Assembly (NCBI GenBank): GCA_964030785.1
Contig: OZ034970.1
Coordinates: 37,247,401-37,311,400, forward strand
DNA length: 64,000 nt
Direction: 5' to 3'
Source: Siderastrea siderea
Lineage: Eukaryota; Cnidaria; Anthozoa; Scleractinia; Rhizangiidae
Below are positions 1 to 10,500 of the stretch, in pieces. The notes beneath the pieces are model-generated. The model saw only the letters and a list, made by a program, of their open reading frames with translations. It was not told where the DNA came from and did not search any database. How positions within the stretch are numbered: the first letter of the stretch is position 1; the number at the start of each line of letters is the position of its first letter. The translations under genes were made by a program, and so were the position numbers.

Positions 1-1460
1 GTAAACACTTCATGCCAGTCTGACTTTCAGACCGGTCTCATGTAGACAAAATCGTACCAGTCTGAGTTTGCACCGGTCAGTCATGAGATCAAGGCGTTAC
101 TGCCCCTGGGTCTCCGAGGATGTTGTTAAATATCGACTTTAGGTTAAGGGGGTGTTTACATAATACCAGCATGATTTTCATTCTGGTAAAAGTTCCTACC
201 GATTTCCTCTTGTTTCTCTGTATTTGTTTAATGATTACAGCACAAAATCTCATAACAGTACGAGTCATACCTGTGTGTGCTTGCCCCAGTAGTGGTACTG
301 GATCAAAATTCTCGGAATAACTCTCGGAATAACATGGTATAACTGTTTGATTCATTCTGCATTAAGATTTGACCATTTAGCCATCCAGAATAAATCTTAC
401 ATAACCGTGAAAAATGGATTTTGTAACTTAAGTGGGTATAAGATTTTCATTACCTACCCCAATATTGAAGTCTTGATGGCACACTCATGTAAATGTTGTG
501 GTTCAATCTCATCCTTGGTTCAATTTTTATTTTCCTTTGTGAGTATTAGGATTGCCAAATTTTCTTTGGCCGAAAAGGCTGTTTTAGTCACCCAGTGTGC
601 TATGTGTTTACGTGACAATATAAAACAGATCATGCTCAAATTCCACACTACAGACATTTGTGCTTGTTCTTACACACTGAAAGGCAGATGGTTTAAATAT
701 CTGGTATATTTGAATGATTTTAAAACTGTTTAATTGTGCTTAATTATGTTTGACTGGGTTGGTTTAATTGTGTTCAACTACCAAGCCCCAATTTACCCGA
801 TCATTGCATTCAATCCAGTTCATTTTACTGAGCAGTAAGATAGTACGTAGGCTGAGATAATTATATGATTGATATCTTCCACATACCTTCACCGTAAGAA
901 AAGCTGCATCACTGATCACTGCCGATATATACATGCCTAGAATAGATAAAAAAGAATCGGTGAAAACAACAACTTTAGGGCTAAAAATTGACAGTCGCCT
1001 GGTTGCCACTGGCGATTTAAAACTGACCAGGGTCACCAAAAGTTGAGGTTTGATCGCTTGATGGGCGATCACAATTAAAAAAAGATATAATGTAGCTAGA
1101 TCGATCCATAATATATCAAGACACCATTTTGTTTTTATTGACGTGACTCCAGTCTTACTTAGAGTTCTACAGTATGTGGTACTTTTTCCCACATGATTAT
1201 TGGCAAAATCCCTGGATAAAAGACTTACTTCTCACCAGGGTTGGGAGGGGTCTATTCAAGTAAGTATTAATAGTTTTAAATTTTTTGTTTTAGACTAGAG
1301 GATTTTGAAAGCCACTTTATCTAAATGGCCTGGTCCACTAAGTGAGCTGCCGCCATATTGCAAAGCGAGAATACCCTAGGGACGAGGTTGGAATTCAAGG
1401 ATACTGGCCCGAGTTGCAATCAAGTGCTGAAGTTAATTTTTTACCCTGTAAATTATGGAA
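1..1460. other. No gene recognised
   Basis: AT-rich sequence with only short open frames on both strands, up to about 140 codons at 764-1192 (minus). None shows a recognisable motif, signal peptide or splice context. I see no gene here. Confidence 0.6.
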
Positions 1461-1850
1461 TACACTAAAAACCCGCGTGCGAGAACCTACATTGTATTTT
1501 GGGGTAGTTATTGGCAATTTAGGCTAAGTAGGTTCTTAATTTCTGTGAAGGAGCTATAGTTGTTGATTACCAGAAAAATAAATAAACGTGGGATTGGTCC
1601 TTAAATGTACAGTATTTATTCACAACTGTATTATGATAAGCTTAACAAAACTGATTACAGAATATATATGTAGTGTTATCTCTATAACAAGAGTTGGAAT
1701 GTTTATCATAATTTAACTGTAACCCACATATAAGAACCTGCTTGATCTTGCTTGGCTAGATAGGTTCTTCTATTTTTGGGTATTATAATGGCAAATTTCT
1801 GCCAGCAGGTTCTTAAAGCACTAGGTTCTTACACGCGGGTTTTTACTGTA
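1461..1850. mobile_element. Tc1/mariner-type MITE
   Basis: Terminal inverted repeats face each other. The left end reads TACACTAAAAACCCGCGTG (1461 onward). The right end, read on the minus strand, is TACAGTAAAAACCCGCGTG (from 1850). TA at both outer edges fits a TA target duplication. The interior repeats the module AGAACCT(G/A) several times in both orientations and has no coding potential. Tc1/mariner membership is inferred only from the TA duplication and the short TIRs. Confidence 0.6.
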
Positions 1851-2194
1851 ACTTAATCAGTAAAAGTAGAGGATGAGATGTACAAAATTACATCCACCTT
1901 CTTTTAACTCAATTATCTTAAGCGTATTTTCCCAAAAGTGATCAACACATAACTTGTAATAAAAGTTTTACATGTAGCTAATTCGAAATTTAAATTTGTT
2001 GTTTGTAATCAAACCATGCCAAACTAGAGCTTTGAACTTTACGTGATCTAAAAAACATTCTTGAGTCATTAGATGTATATAAATAGTTTGCAAGCAGTGA
2101 AGAAAAGCCCAGATAATAAACAAATGGAGTTGGAGATGTTTACAACACGGAAATGATGCTACACCAAAGAATTTAAGGAATGTCCGACGATGAC
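1851..2194. other. Intergenic, nothing recognised
   Basis: AT-rich filler between the MITE and the Gypsy insertion. No open frame or repeat structure stands out. Confidence 0.6.
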
Positions 2195-2199
2195 CCGAC

Positions 2200-2253
2200 T
2201 GACATGGTTTTATTCAACAACTGCGCATGACTGATGACGTCACTATCATGACA
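2200..2253 (-). repeat. 3' LTR, 54 bp
   Basis: Identical to the 5' LTR. Its outer flank is the target duplication CCGAC (2195-2199). Its inner flank is the polypurine tract. Confidence 0.9.
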
Positions 2254-2264
2254 TCTCCCCTCTT
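2254..2264 (-). promoter_or_regulatory. Polypurine tract
   Basis: The minus strand reads AAGAGGGGAGA directly before the 3' LTR. This is where plus-strand primer formation is expected. Confidence 0.75.
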
Positions 2265-2513
2265 AACAGGAATGGCAGAATAAATATCAACATTTTCCAT
2301 TAACTAGTGAAGTGTCCATGACCTCAACTTGGTCAATGTTCATAGTCCTTAAATTGACTCTAAGCTAACGGCAAGTCACTGATAAACGATCCTTAACATC
2401 TACAAATAAATTATACTAACATAAAAATAGTCTCTAATCAAGAAAGTCCAGTCCACTAATAATATACAAAGTCCTTTTGTCTGGTTGATCTGACAATTCG
2501 GCCAGATCTCGTT

Positions 2514-2785
2514 CTACATGTAACGGTGTTCGATGTCTGGGAGGCATTTCTGTTCCCCGGCGGGGACTTCATGCATGCTTCTTTGTCTCCTTGCAGGGTT
2601 TGCGTGCAGGGATCTCTGCCGACTTGGGAGGTCTTGATCTGACATATCTCTCCTATTCTTGGGAGGTCTTGATCTGATCATATCTCTCCTATTCCGTCTG
2701 TACAGAGTTCCGTCGCTGGTCACAATGGCTGAGCGAGGAGTGTTAGCGAGTTTTGTAACCGTGGCAGGTTTCCAGCCGTTTGGAG
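2514..2785 (-). pseudogene. Frameshifted C-terminal tail of Gypsy pol
   Basis: This frame supplies the conserved end of Gypsy polyproteins (WKPATVTKLANTPRSAIVTS, then DGTLYRRNRRDM). It lies in a different frame from the main integrase ORF. A short internal repeat at 2610-2690 (two near-identical copies of a 25-30 nt stretch with TTGGGAGGTCTTGATCTGA) duplicates part of the tail. Confidence 0.7.
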
Positions 2786-4648
2786 GGGTGGTAGGGACTT
2801 GGCTCCTCTGTCAAAGTAAAATTTCTGTTTCTGTTGCTGGGCAAGGAGCTGGGACCTACCATCCGTTGGCATTTGCGCCTCCAGTAGTTCAGCAGTAGTC
2901 TTCAGCCTTCTGTTGAGAAAGATCTGAGCTGGGGAATAGTTAAGTCCAGTAATGGGCGTGTTCCTGACTTCTAGCAGGGCAACGTATGGGTCGGTACCAT
3001 CTTCATGCGCCTTCTCTAACACAGCCTTTACTGTTCCAATGGCGTTCTCCACTTGCCAGTTAGCTTGTGGGTACTTGGGACTCGTGGTTGTGTGCTTGAA
3101 CTCCCACGACTCTGCAAATTCTCTGGACTTACGACTGGCAAATTGGGGACCATTGTCAGAAATGAGTTCACTGGGTATCCCATAACGTGCGAACATGGAC
3201 TTGAGTTGGGTAATGACTTCTGAACTAACGGTACTGTCACGTAGCAGGCCGACTTCTACCCATTTTGAGTAGTACTCAACAGTCAGAAGATAGTCTTTAC
3301 CTCCAAGGGTAAATAAATCACATGCAATCTTCTCCCAGGGTCTATGGGGTACTTCATGCTGAATCAGGGGTTCTTTGGCATTGTTCTTTCTGTGTTTAAG
3401 ACAGGAGCTGCAGTTTGAGATTAGATCTGTTATCTGTGCATTCATGTTTGGCCAGTACAGGAGGTCACGTGCTCTTCGCTTGCCTTTTTCGATTCCGAGG
3501 TGGCTTTCGTGGATTTTTCCAAGCATTTCTGGCTGCAGTCTTGTAGGGACAATCACCTTGTCACCTTTGAAGAGAATCCCATCAGCTTCATGGATTTCAT
3601 CCTTGAAACTCCAGTGTGGTCTAGCATTAGCAGGCACTTTACTCTTGTGGTCAGGCCAGCCATCTTTGGTTAGTTGGGCAACTGCCTGAAGAGAAGGGTC
3701 AGCTTTTGTTGCTTCTTGCAATTCTTGCAATTTAGGCTCAGCTATTGGTAGGTTTGCTACCAGAAGATGGACTTGCATTTCAATTTCACCATCAGGGATT
3801 CCTTCATTCTGGTAAGTTGTTTCCAGGAGGGCTCTAGATAATGCATCTGCAATAAACATCAACTTCCCTGGTACATACTTCACTTTTAGGTGGTAAGGCT
3901 GTAGGCGAAGTAGTAGGTGCTGGATTCGGGGTGGTGCTTTGGCAAGAGGCTTAGAAAAGATTGCTTCCAGTGGCTTGTGGTCTGTTTCAACTTCGATTGC
4001 TTTGCCATATAGGTACTGGTTAAACCGCTCACGTCCAAACACAATGGCCAGTGCTTCTTTTTCGATTTGTGCATAGCCTTTCTGGCACTCTGTCAGGGAT
4101 TTTGAGGCATATGCGATTGATTGATCCTCCTGAAGTAATACTGCTCCGAGTCCTGACTGGGATGCGACAACGGAGAGCTTTACAGGCTTGTTCACATCGT
4201 AGTATTTCAGGACTGGCTTTGAGGTGAGGACTTTCTTAATTTCATTGAGCGAGCTTTCTTGCTGCTCACCCCAGTGCCATTGTACTTCTTGTCTGAGTAA
4301 GGCTCTAAGTGGCTCGGTCAAAGCGCTCATGTTAGGGATAAACTTGCTTAGGTAGGTCACCATTCCTAGCAGGCGCTCCACATCCTTCTTGTTCTGTGGC
4401 CCTGGCATGTTGAGGATTGCTTCAATTTTTGACTCGTCAGGTTTGATTCCATCTTTGCTAATCTTATCATCAATGTAGACAACTTCAGGAATCTTGATTC
4501 TGCATTTCTGTCTCTTCAGCTTTACACCCTTTTCTCTAGCTCTTTCAAGGACATTTCTGAGTGCTCTGTCATGGCTTTCTTCATCCTTGCCCCAAACCAG
4601 GAGGTCATCATAGATAACTTCTGCTCCTTCAATTCCTTCAAAGGCAAA
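2720..4648 (-). pseudogene. pol: Gypsy RT C-terminus, RNase H and integrase
   Basis: Long frame with RT thumb, RNase H and integrase. RNase H reads KLSVVASQSGLGAVLLQ where the family has Asp before Ala-Ser, so a catalytic Asp is replaced by Val. Integrase has the HHCC zinc module (HESHLGIEKGK ... CSSCLKHR), then DLFTLGGKDYLLTV, ISDNGPQFAS and a YPQANWQVENA segment supplying the DDE triad; Trp sits where the family usually has Gly. The C-terminal tail (WKPATVTKL ... VTSDGTLYRRNRRDM) lies in another frame at 2514-2785, so an indel near 2785-2800 cuts the end off. The element is non-autonomous. Confidence 0.85.
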
Positions 4649-5251
4649 CTACATTTTCTTCTGGAATACTTCATTAGAGGAGTTAAGACCAAATGGCAGA
4701 CGATTAAACTTGAAGCGGCCAAAGGGGGTGTTAAAAGTTGTGAGAAGGGAACTTGGATGGTCCAATTTGACATGCCAGAAGCCATCTTTGGCATCCAGTT
4801 TACTGAATACTTTTGCACCAGCCAACTTGCTTGTAATCTCAGTGGATGTTGGGAGTTGGAAATGTTCCCTCTTTACTGCTCTATTCAGGTCTTTGGGGTC
4901 AAGACAAATTCTTAGACTTCCATCCTCTTTCTCCACTATTACAATAGAGGTTACCCACTCTGTAGACTGATCAACTTTCTTTATTGCACCTAATTGTTCC
5001 ATCCTTTCAAGTTCTTTCTTTAGCTTGGGCAGGAGTGTGAAAGGAACTTTTATTGGGGAATGGATGACAGGCTTAATTACTGGATTAATTGCAATATGAT
5101 GCTCTCCTTCGAGATCTCCAAGGCCTTCAAACGGAGCGGCAAACTCATCTAAGATACTATCAGCATTGGCACTGGCTGTGTCAACAGTTCTTACAAACTT
5201 GATTAAGCTAAGTTCCTGACATGCTCTTAAACCAAGTAGGGGTGGTTGATC
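4649..5251 (-). pseudogene. pol: Gypsy reverse transcriptase, N-terminal part
   Basis: Continues the same frame. It contains the RT palm motifs LDAKDGFWHVKLD (motif A) and LPFGLNSSNEVFQ (fingers). A TAG at 4651-4649 interrupts it shortly before the catalytic YDD. Beyond the stop the frame is still open and reads VIYDDLLVWGKDEE near 4600, the expected active site. Only the stop codon breaks it; no length change is needed. Confidence 0.85.
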
Positions 5252-5704
5252 CTAAGCCTCAACAACAAAGAAATCAGAATCAATCATTTTGTCTTTGTAC
5301 TTACAAGTCATCCTTGCTACTCCTACTACAGGTATCTCAGAACTATTGAACCCGGTGAGTTTAGCTTTGGTTGGTCTCAGTTGCAGTGTCCCTTTCAACG
5401 AATTGAACAGGTGTTTCGGAATCACATTTGCTTGAGCCCCAGTGTCTAATTTGAATTGCACCTTGTTGTCATTCACTTGTAGAGTAGCTGTCCATTCGTT
5501 ATCATGACCATCTTTCTGGACTTGGCCGATAAACAATTCTTCAAATTTTTCAATGTCCGGTTCGATGCGAGGTTGTTGATCACTTTCCACGAGGTGGACA
5601 TTTTTCGATAAGCACTGAGAAGCAAAATGATTGCGGTTCTTGCACTTGTGACAGATTTTTCCAAACGCTGGGCATTCTCTCGGGCCATGAACTGTTCCAC
5701 ATCT
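5252..5704 (-). pseudogene. pro: Gypsy nucleocapsid remainder and aspartic protease
   Basis: Same frame as gag, open from the stop at 5705 to a TAG at 5254-5252. It carries the second half of the zinc knuckle and then a retropepsin domain with the active-site motif FKLDTGAQANVIP. It ends with the SDFFVVEA strand typical of the protease C-terminus. The frame resumes directly after the TAG into the protease-RT linker, so the stop is a point lesion. Confidence 0.82.
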
Positions 5705-6340
5705 TTAACAAGCGGTTGTGGGACCAGGTTTCTTTTTTCCGTGAGCCTTCGGCGGGAATTTTCGTGGCGCCGCTTTCTTGTTTACATAATCCACATTTTC
5801 CGGTTCTGCAGTGATCGATTTCGTTTGGCGTTTCGAAAATTCCGACGCTCGGCACATATCAATAGCTTTCTGAAGATCCAGGTCGGTTTCTTGCAGTAGC
5901 TTTTCTCTCAGGGTGTTGCAAGAGATTCCACAGACGATTCTATCTCGAATTAGACTCTCACACAATTCGCCAAATTCGCACGTGCTCGCTCTGGTACGAA
6001 GCTCTGTGACGTACTGATTGATGTTTTCAGTCGGTTGCTGAACGCAAGTGAAGAATTTGTGGCGTTCAAAAGTGATGTTCCGTCTGGGGTTGCAATACTC
6101 TTCAAATTTTCGGAATAATACGTCGAGTTTTTCCTCTGCAGGCGATAGCGAGAAGGTGTTGTAAATTTCAAGTGCATCGTCCTCGATAAGATGAAGAAAT
6201 ATGGCGACGCGTTGCTTCTCGGGTTTCTTCATTGAGCCTGAAGCTTCCATGTACAATTGAAATCGCTGTTTCCACTTGCGCCAATTGTCTGCAACATTTC
6301 CCTCTAGACTTAGCGTTGAGGGCGGCTTGAATACACTCAT
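5705..6340 (-). pseudogene. gag: Gag of the Gypsy element (broken in the zinc knuckle)
   Basis: The 211-codon frame starts at ATG 6340-6338, 41 nt after the primer binding site. It encodes a capsid-like protein starting MSVFKPPSTLSLEGN with the NWRKWKQRFQLYMEASG segment typical of coral and other metazoan Gypsy Gag proteins. A TAA at 5707-5705 falls inside the zinc knuckle: Cys just before it, RCG directly after it, and the remaining CHKCKNRNHFASQC residues further on in the same frame. The stop is therefore a single nonsense change, not the natural end. In the intact relative this frame would run on into protease. Confidence 0.85.
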
Positions 6341-6380
6341 TTTGAGGTAGTTTTCTTGATTTCAAACAGTGTTTGATTAA

Positions 6381-6397
6381 CCCACGTTCTGACACCA
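6381..6397 (-). promoter_or_regulatory. Primer binding site, tRNA-Leu-like
   Basis: On the minus strand the sequence TGGTGTCAGAACGTGGG abuts the 5' LTR. It is complementary to a tRNA 3' end CCCACGTTCTGACACCA, which closely resembles eukaryotic tRNA-Leu ends. The TGG start directly after the LTR is the classical arrangement for reverse-transcription priming. Confidence 0.8.
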
Positions 6398-6451
6398 TGA
6401 CATGGTTTTATTCAACAACTGCGCATGACTGATGACGTCACTATCATGACA
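6398..6451 (-). repeat. 5' LTR, 54 bp
   Basis: In element orientation it begins TGTCATGATAGTGACGTCAT and ends AAAACCATGTCA. It contains a CRE-like palindrome TGACGTCA and an AATAAA polyadenylation signal. No TATA box is visible. It is identical in all 54 positions to the 3' copy. Confidence 0.9.
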
Positions 6452-6456
6452 CCGAC

Positions 6457-8510
6457 AACAGCCACCATTCCGTGCGCTGGGGGATGTGGTGAGGGTTAAT
6501 TTTGTCGCTTGTTTGCATAATCTGACCTCGGTGCTTAATTAATTTGAATTTGATAGCGTCCTTATGATCGACCTCTTTGGCCTATATCCTCTGACGATGG
6601 CGATTTTGCAGCGTACTTGAAATTTCGCGGCGGCTTTTGGGTACGTTAGAACCAAGCGATTGCAAAGAAGTTTGGCACAGACCTTTGAAAATTATCTACC
6701 TTTCATTTTCCCGAGGCTGGATGGCAAGTGAGCCGTGGAAGTGGGAGAAATTGGACAAAATTCCCGAGGCTTTCGGTCTCAGCGGGCCCTTGAAATTGCT
6801 AGCTTTGTCTCTTTCTTCTACTCTTGTTTGGGGCGGCGGCGGCAAGCGAGGAATTAACGGACTCAAAACCCCATTAAATCACAAAAGAGCACACATACGA
6901 TGTAAAGAAAGTGAACTTTATTTATCTGGCTTACAGTAGATCCCAACTTGGGCTAAAAAGATGCAATATTCGGTATTTCTCACGATCAGTTGAATCAAGC
7001 CGAGGTCAGCCGTTAAAAATTACAGTAAATGTATGAAATCAAATAGCGTATCGTGATGTCACCCGGCCTCAAACAGTCCGGATTGTCTGCCTGTGAGCTT
7101 ATCTGCCAATATCAACATTAGGAGAATAGCCTGACTTTCTTGTTTTAAGCAATAACTGTTTGAAATATGAATTTTAACAGGAACGCTGTAATTAAAGCTT
7201 ACTGAAAACATAAAGGATGCGTTGCTACCCTTTTACCGGTACTTGGCCAACAAATAACGACGAGTGTACAAAAACTACATCACTTCATATAACGTTTATT
7301 TAAAGACTTACGAAACTAAAACAACTTTAGTTACCAACCTAAGTGTCTCTCTCTCGGCTTTTTACAACCGGAATGAAAATTACAAATTATTTAAGTACTG
7401 GACTAACGATAAATATGAAACATCAAACTATGGCCCAATGATCGATCAGTAAAGCCCTGCTAATGTATAAAGCTGTTTACCGAAGACAATAAAAAGTTAT
7501 AATTACACTTACCTGACTTGAGCAATGCAGCGAAAAATAAAGTGTTGTCCACTTCCCAAAAAACTATTAACAATTCTTTATTAGAAATGGACGACAGAAA
7601 GCTAGCAAATTTCTAGCAAAACACCTTTTCACACCATTTTTCAGTTTTTGTCGCGAGCTGTGCCGCAGCACCAGAAAAGTGCAACAGTCTCCCTGAGCAA
7701 TCCGTGACATTGGTGCCCAGTACTCCGCGTGCCTGCAAATTCACATCCCCAAGCTATATGAAAACGAATTTTTTTAAAGAAAACTGTTAACGTAGTTAGA
7801 AAAAGCATAGTTTGAAACCGAATTACGCTGATTCGTTTTAACATTTATATTAAAACCTCACAAAACAGGGGATTATCAAAAGTCTAAGGTTCATTTTCCT
7901 TCGTGCTTTTTTCAAAACGTAATAATGGACGTTTTTGAATAACTTCCAATTTTTCTGCAATATTACTGTGAGAAATTACGGATTTATTGTGTTTAAAGCA
8001 GTTATAAAGTCAGTTGAAATATGCCGTGCGCTCTGGTCACGTGACCAATGACGTCACAACAATGAGCATATCATGGTCGTTAATTTCTTGCGAAGCTCTA
8101 TTAACCAGCCAAGCTTTGTTTTTCTCCGCCTTTAACTGCCACAGCTACAGACTCCTTACCAGTCCCCTGGGAAATTCTCCTGTACAGAGCCACCTTAACT
8201 TTCAAATGCCAGATGTAAACTGTCAATTTCCATATTGCCCATTCCAATGACCATCAGGGTACCTCATCTACTTTTGAATTGATAGAGGCCATTTTCTTGC
8301 AGTGAGATAAAACATGTTTTTGCCACAGTCACGTGACTAATGACGTCATCACCCTAACATTGATATGAGGGATAACGTTCACGCAGTTGTAAATAACACG
8401 TGGTACAGCATCCTCTTCGACTACAAGTTAGCTAAGTTATTTTGCATTGAAATTTTCTCGGTCCAAAGCATTCTGGGAAAGTTCTTATTATAATTATAAT
8501 ATTGTTTTTA
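6457..8510. other. No gene recognised
   Basis: About 2 kb with short unconvincing frames on both strands. Two places, near 8038 and 8331, share a CACGTGAC...AATGACGTCA arrangement, probably fragments of an old repeat. I see no exon or RNA gene. Confidence 0.55.

Positions 8511-8552
<42 letters not shown>
8511..8552. repeat. (ATT)n microsatellite
   Basis: Uninterrupted ATT/TTA trinucleotide run of about 14 units. Confidence 0.9.
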
Positions 8553-8553
<1 letters not shown>

Positions 8554-8790
8554 GAATTAGAATTAAAACGACGTTTTTAAGTTTACAAGACATGTTTTGA
8601 CAGTAACCGTTTTTGCCAATCTTTTCATAGGACATCATATGAGGGTCCTGAGGTATTATTCTAGCGACGGTATGTTGATTACACCTTTTGTTTATTTCAT
8701 AACGAGCATGATGGCTTTTCCTTTTTTGACTTCAAGAATTCTAGACACCCCAATATAAGGTTCACTATGGAGAAAGAGATTTAACACAAA

Positions 8791-9069
8791 TTGCCTTTTC
8801 TCGATATTTTGATAGGCAGTAACCACTCTCCATCTCCGGTAACCACAGTCTTTCGAAAGAAGACGTTGACTGGTTTGCTGACTAATTATTTTAGTTTCAC
8901 TCCATGGTCTTATAAACTAGGACTAGTTAGAATTCTAGCGGACAGGGTTTGCAAAATAAACAACACATGGTCGGGTTTCCATAAGGACATCAAGAAACTA
9001 GTTTATATTTTACGCAAAAACTACTTTCCTTCTAGTTTGATTGAAAGTCATCAATCAATATCTTATTAA
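8791..9069 (+). pseudogene. Penelope-type RT fragment
   Basis: A 92-codon stretch reading PFLDILIGSNHSPSPVTTVF, then RKKTLTGLLTNYFSF and YKLGLVRILADRVCKI. This is the conserved C-terminal part of the RT domain of Penelope-like elements. Catalytic motifs and any GIY-YIG domain are absent, so it is a short relic. Confidence 0.65.
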
Positions 9070-9111
9070 GGTTCAGGAAGGTGTTCGGAGCAAATCTAGA
9101 GTGCCTAGACT

Positions 9112-10500
9112 CTGGGGCGGATCCAGGGGTGATTTGGGAGGTTCAGTCGAACCTCCTAAACTGAATCAGAAACGTCTAAAACTGTGGGGTTCAAAAAAAA
9201 AAAGTTGACTAAGAAATCTACAATCTTTTAAAAATTATATGCCTTTGTCTTTTGAACATGCAAAAATCACATAAAAATGTAATTTAAAACGCCCAGTTTA
9301 AAAGCAGTCGAGCCTACGATATATAGGGCTTAACCCTATTCTGCCTAGGCTTTTTATGAGTTTCCGAGCCTGGGGGGGAGGCAGAAAGTGCCCCCCCATA
9401 CATCTCGAAAAGTATTAAAGCTCTTGCGATGAAACTTGGCACGTTTGTAGCACGTCATTAGCTTAGCAGATTAAGCTTATGACGTGTCAATTATGACATG
9501 TCGTGACGTCACAATAACGTCACAAACCCGCCATTTTGAATTTGAGGCTGCCATCTTGAATCCCAAACCTGCAGTCATACAGCTGACAATGACGTCACCA
9601 AAATATATTATTTTGTTCTAGGAAACATATTAAGTCAAAACGAGGACACAAAAGTAAAAAAGTTATCTTCTTCCAAACGAAGGGGGACAAACCTGAAAAA
9701 AGACTGAAAAAAGACAGAAAATAGTCAAAATACACTTCTGAGAAGACGGTGTTTATGGAAACGTCAATCATCATAGACATGTCAGTGACACAGGAAAATT
9801 TTCTCTGGTAAATTTTAGCTAAAGTCACGAGATTTGGTGATTATTCGTCAAGCCGTTTAAAAGTTATAATTCGTTAAACTCAGCGCGGGCACAATGTGTC
9901 CCCCCGCCCCCAGGCAGAATAGGGTTAAGTTTCCGTCTGTTCATTTGGTAAAATAACCGCTTATTCCCGCTCCTGTTCTACATCACGCCAAAAGTGACAG
10001 TTTGTCTACCGAAGCCAATCAGTTTAACTCGGTTGAAGATTGGGTAAGGCCACGCCGTTCTTTCCCAATCAGTTTTGCATCCGCCATCGTTCGCTGAAAC
10101 TTAATTTGAAGTCTGTCAGACTGAGAGGTATGTCTAAGAGTGGGAAGCAGCAACAAATTGACCGTTTCTTTGCATCGGCAAGGTAAGCATTCAGAGAAGC
10201 AACCGCTCAGCTGTTTGAAAAAGCTGAGGTCTGCTTCATTTCTGACAGTCTGCTGCATGTGATGGATGCTCAAAGTCGACTTTGAATTGTTATTTGACTT
10301 TCTGCACATTTTATAACTAAGACGATTTCAAAGCTATTAAACAACTTAAATTACCTCTCAGAACACTGGAAATTGCATTTCCGAGGACATAAATTTCAAA
10401 ATTTCCCGGGGGAGCATGCCCTTTGACGTCCCTAGGTGCTTCCGCCCTTGGCGGTCGCTTCCCCGAACCCCCCTTTATGTAAAACCAGGATCCACCCCAG
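9112..10500. mobile_element. hAT-like transposon relic
   Basis: The left end CTGGGGCGGATCCAGG (9112-9127) and the right end, read inverted, CTGGGGTGGATCCTGG (10500-10485) form imperfect TIRs. Inside, 10130-10182 encodes MSKSGKQQQIDRFFASAR followed by a GTAAGC donor. This resembles the first exon of hAT-type (ZMYM-like) transposases. The remaining transposase is missing, and no target duplication is visible. A piggyBac-type MITE is nested inside. The family call is tentative. Confidence 0.4.
9330..9928. mobile_element. piggyBac-type MITE (nested)
   Basis: TTAA at 9330-9333 and 9925-9928 flank inverted repeats CCCTATTCTGCCT (from 9334) and AGGCAGAATAGGG (to 9924). TTAA duplication with CCC-starting TIRs is the piggyBac pattern. 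The 591-bp interior is non-coding with C-rich tracts near both ends. Confidence 0.75.

Larger units (their letters stand above)
2200..6451 (-). mobile_element. Ty3/Gypsy LTR retrotransposon with 54-bp LTRs
   Basis: A complete insertion of 4,252 bp on the minus strand. Identical 54-bp direct repeats at 2200-2253 and 6398-6451 start with TG and end with CA on either strand. Both are flanked by the 5-bp duplication CCGAC (2195-2199 and 6452-6456). Directly inside the 5' LTR lies a 17-nt primer binding site, and directly inside the 3' LTR a purine tract, so the tiny repeats are true LTRs. The interior encodes gag, protease, RT, RNase H and integrase in one frame. That frame is broken by three stop codons and one 3' frameshift. 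Domain order (RT-RH-IN) and motifs place it in Ty3/Gypsy. The short LTRs recall the mag lineage, but the clade was not tested. Confidence 0.93.

Noticed and set aside
347..733. 128-codon frame on the plus strand
   Set aside because: No recognisable domain in an AT-rich region; probably chance.
764..1192. 142-codon frame on the minus strand
   Set aside because: No motif, no codon pattern and no splice or promoter context. It contains repeat-like GTCGCCTGGTTGCCACTGGCGA.
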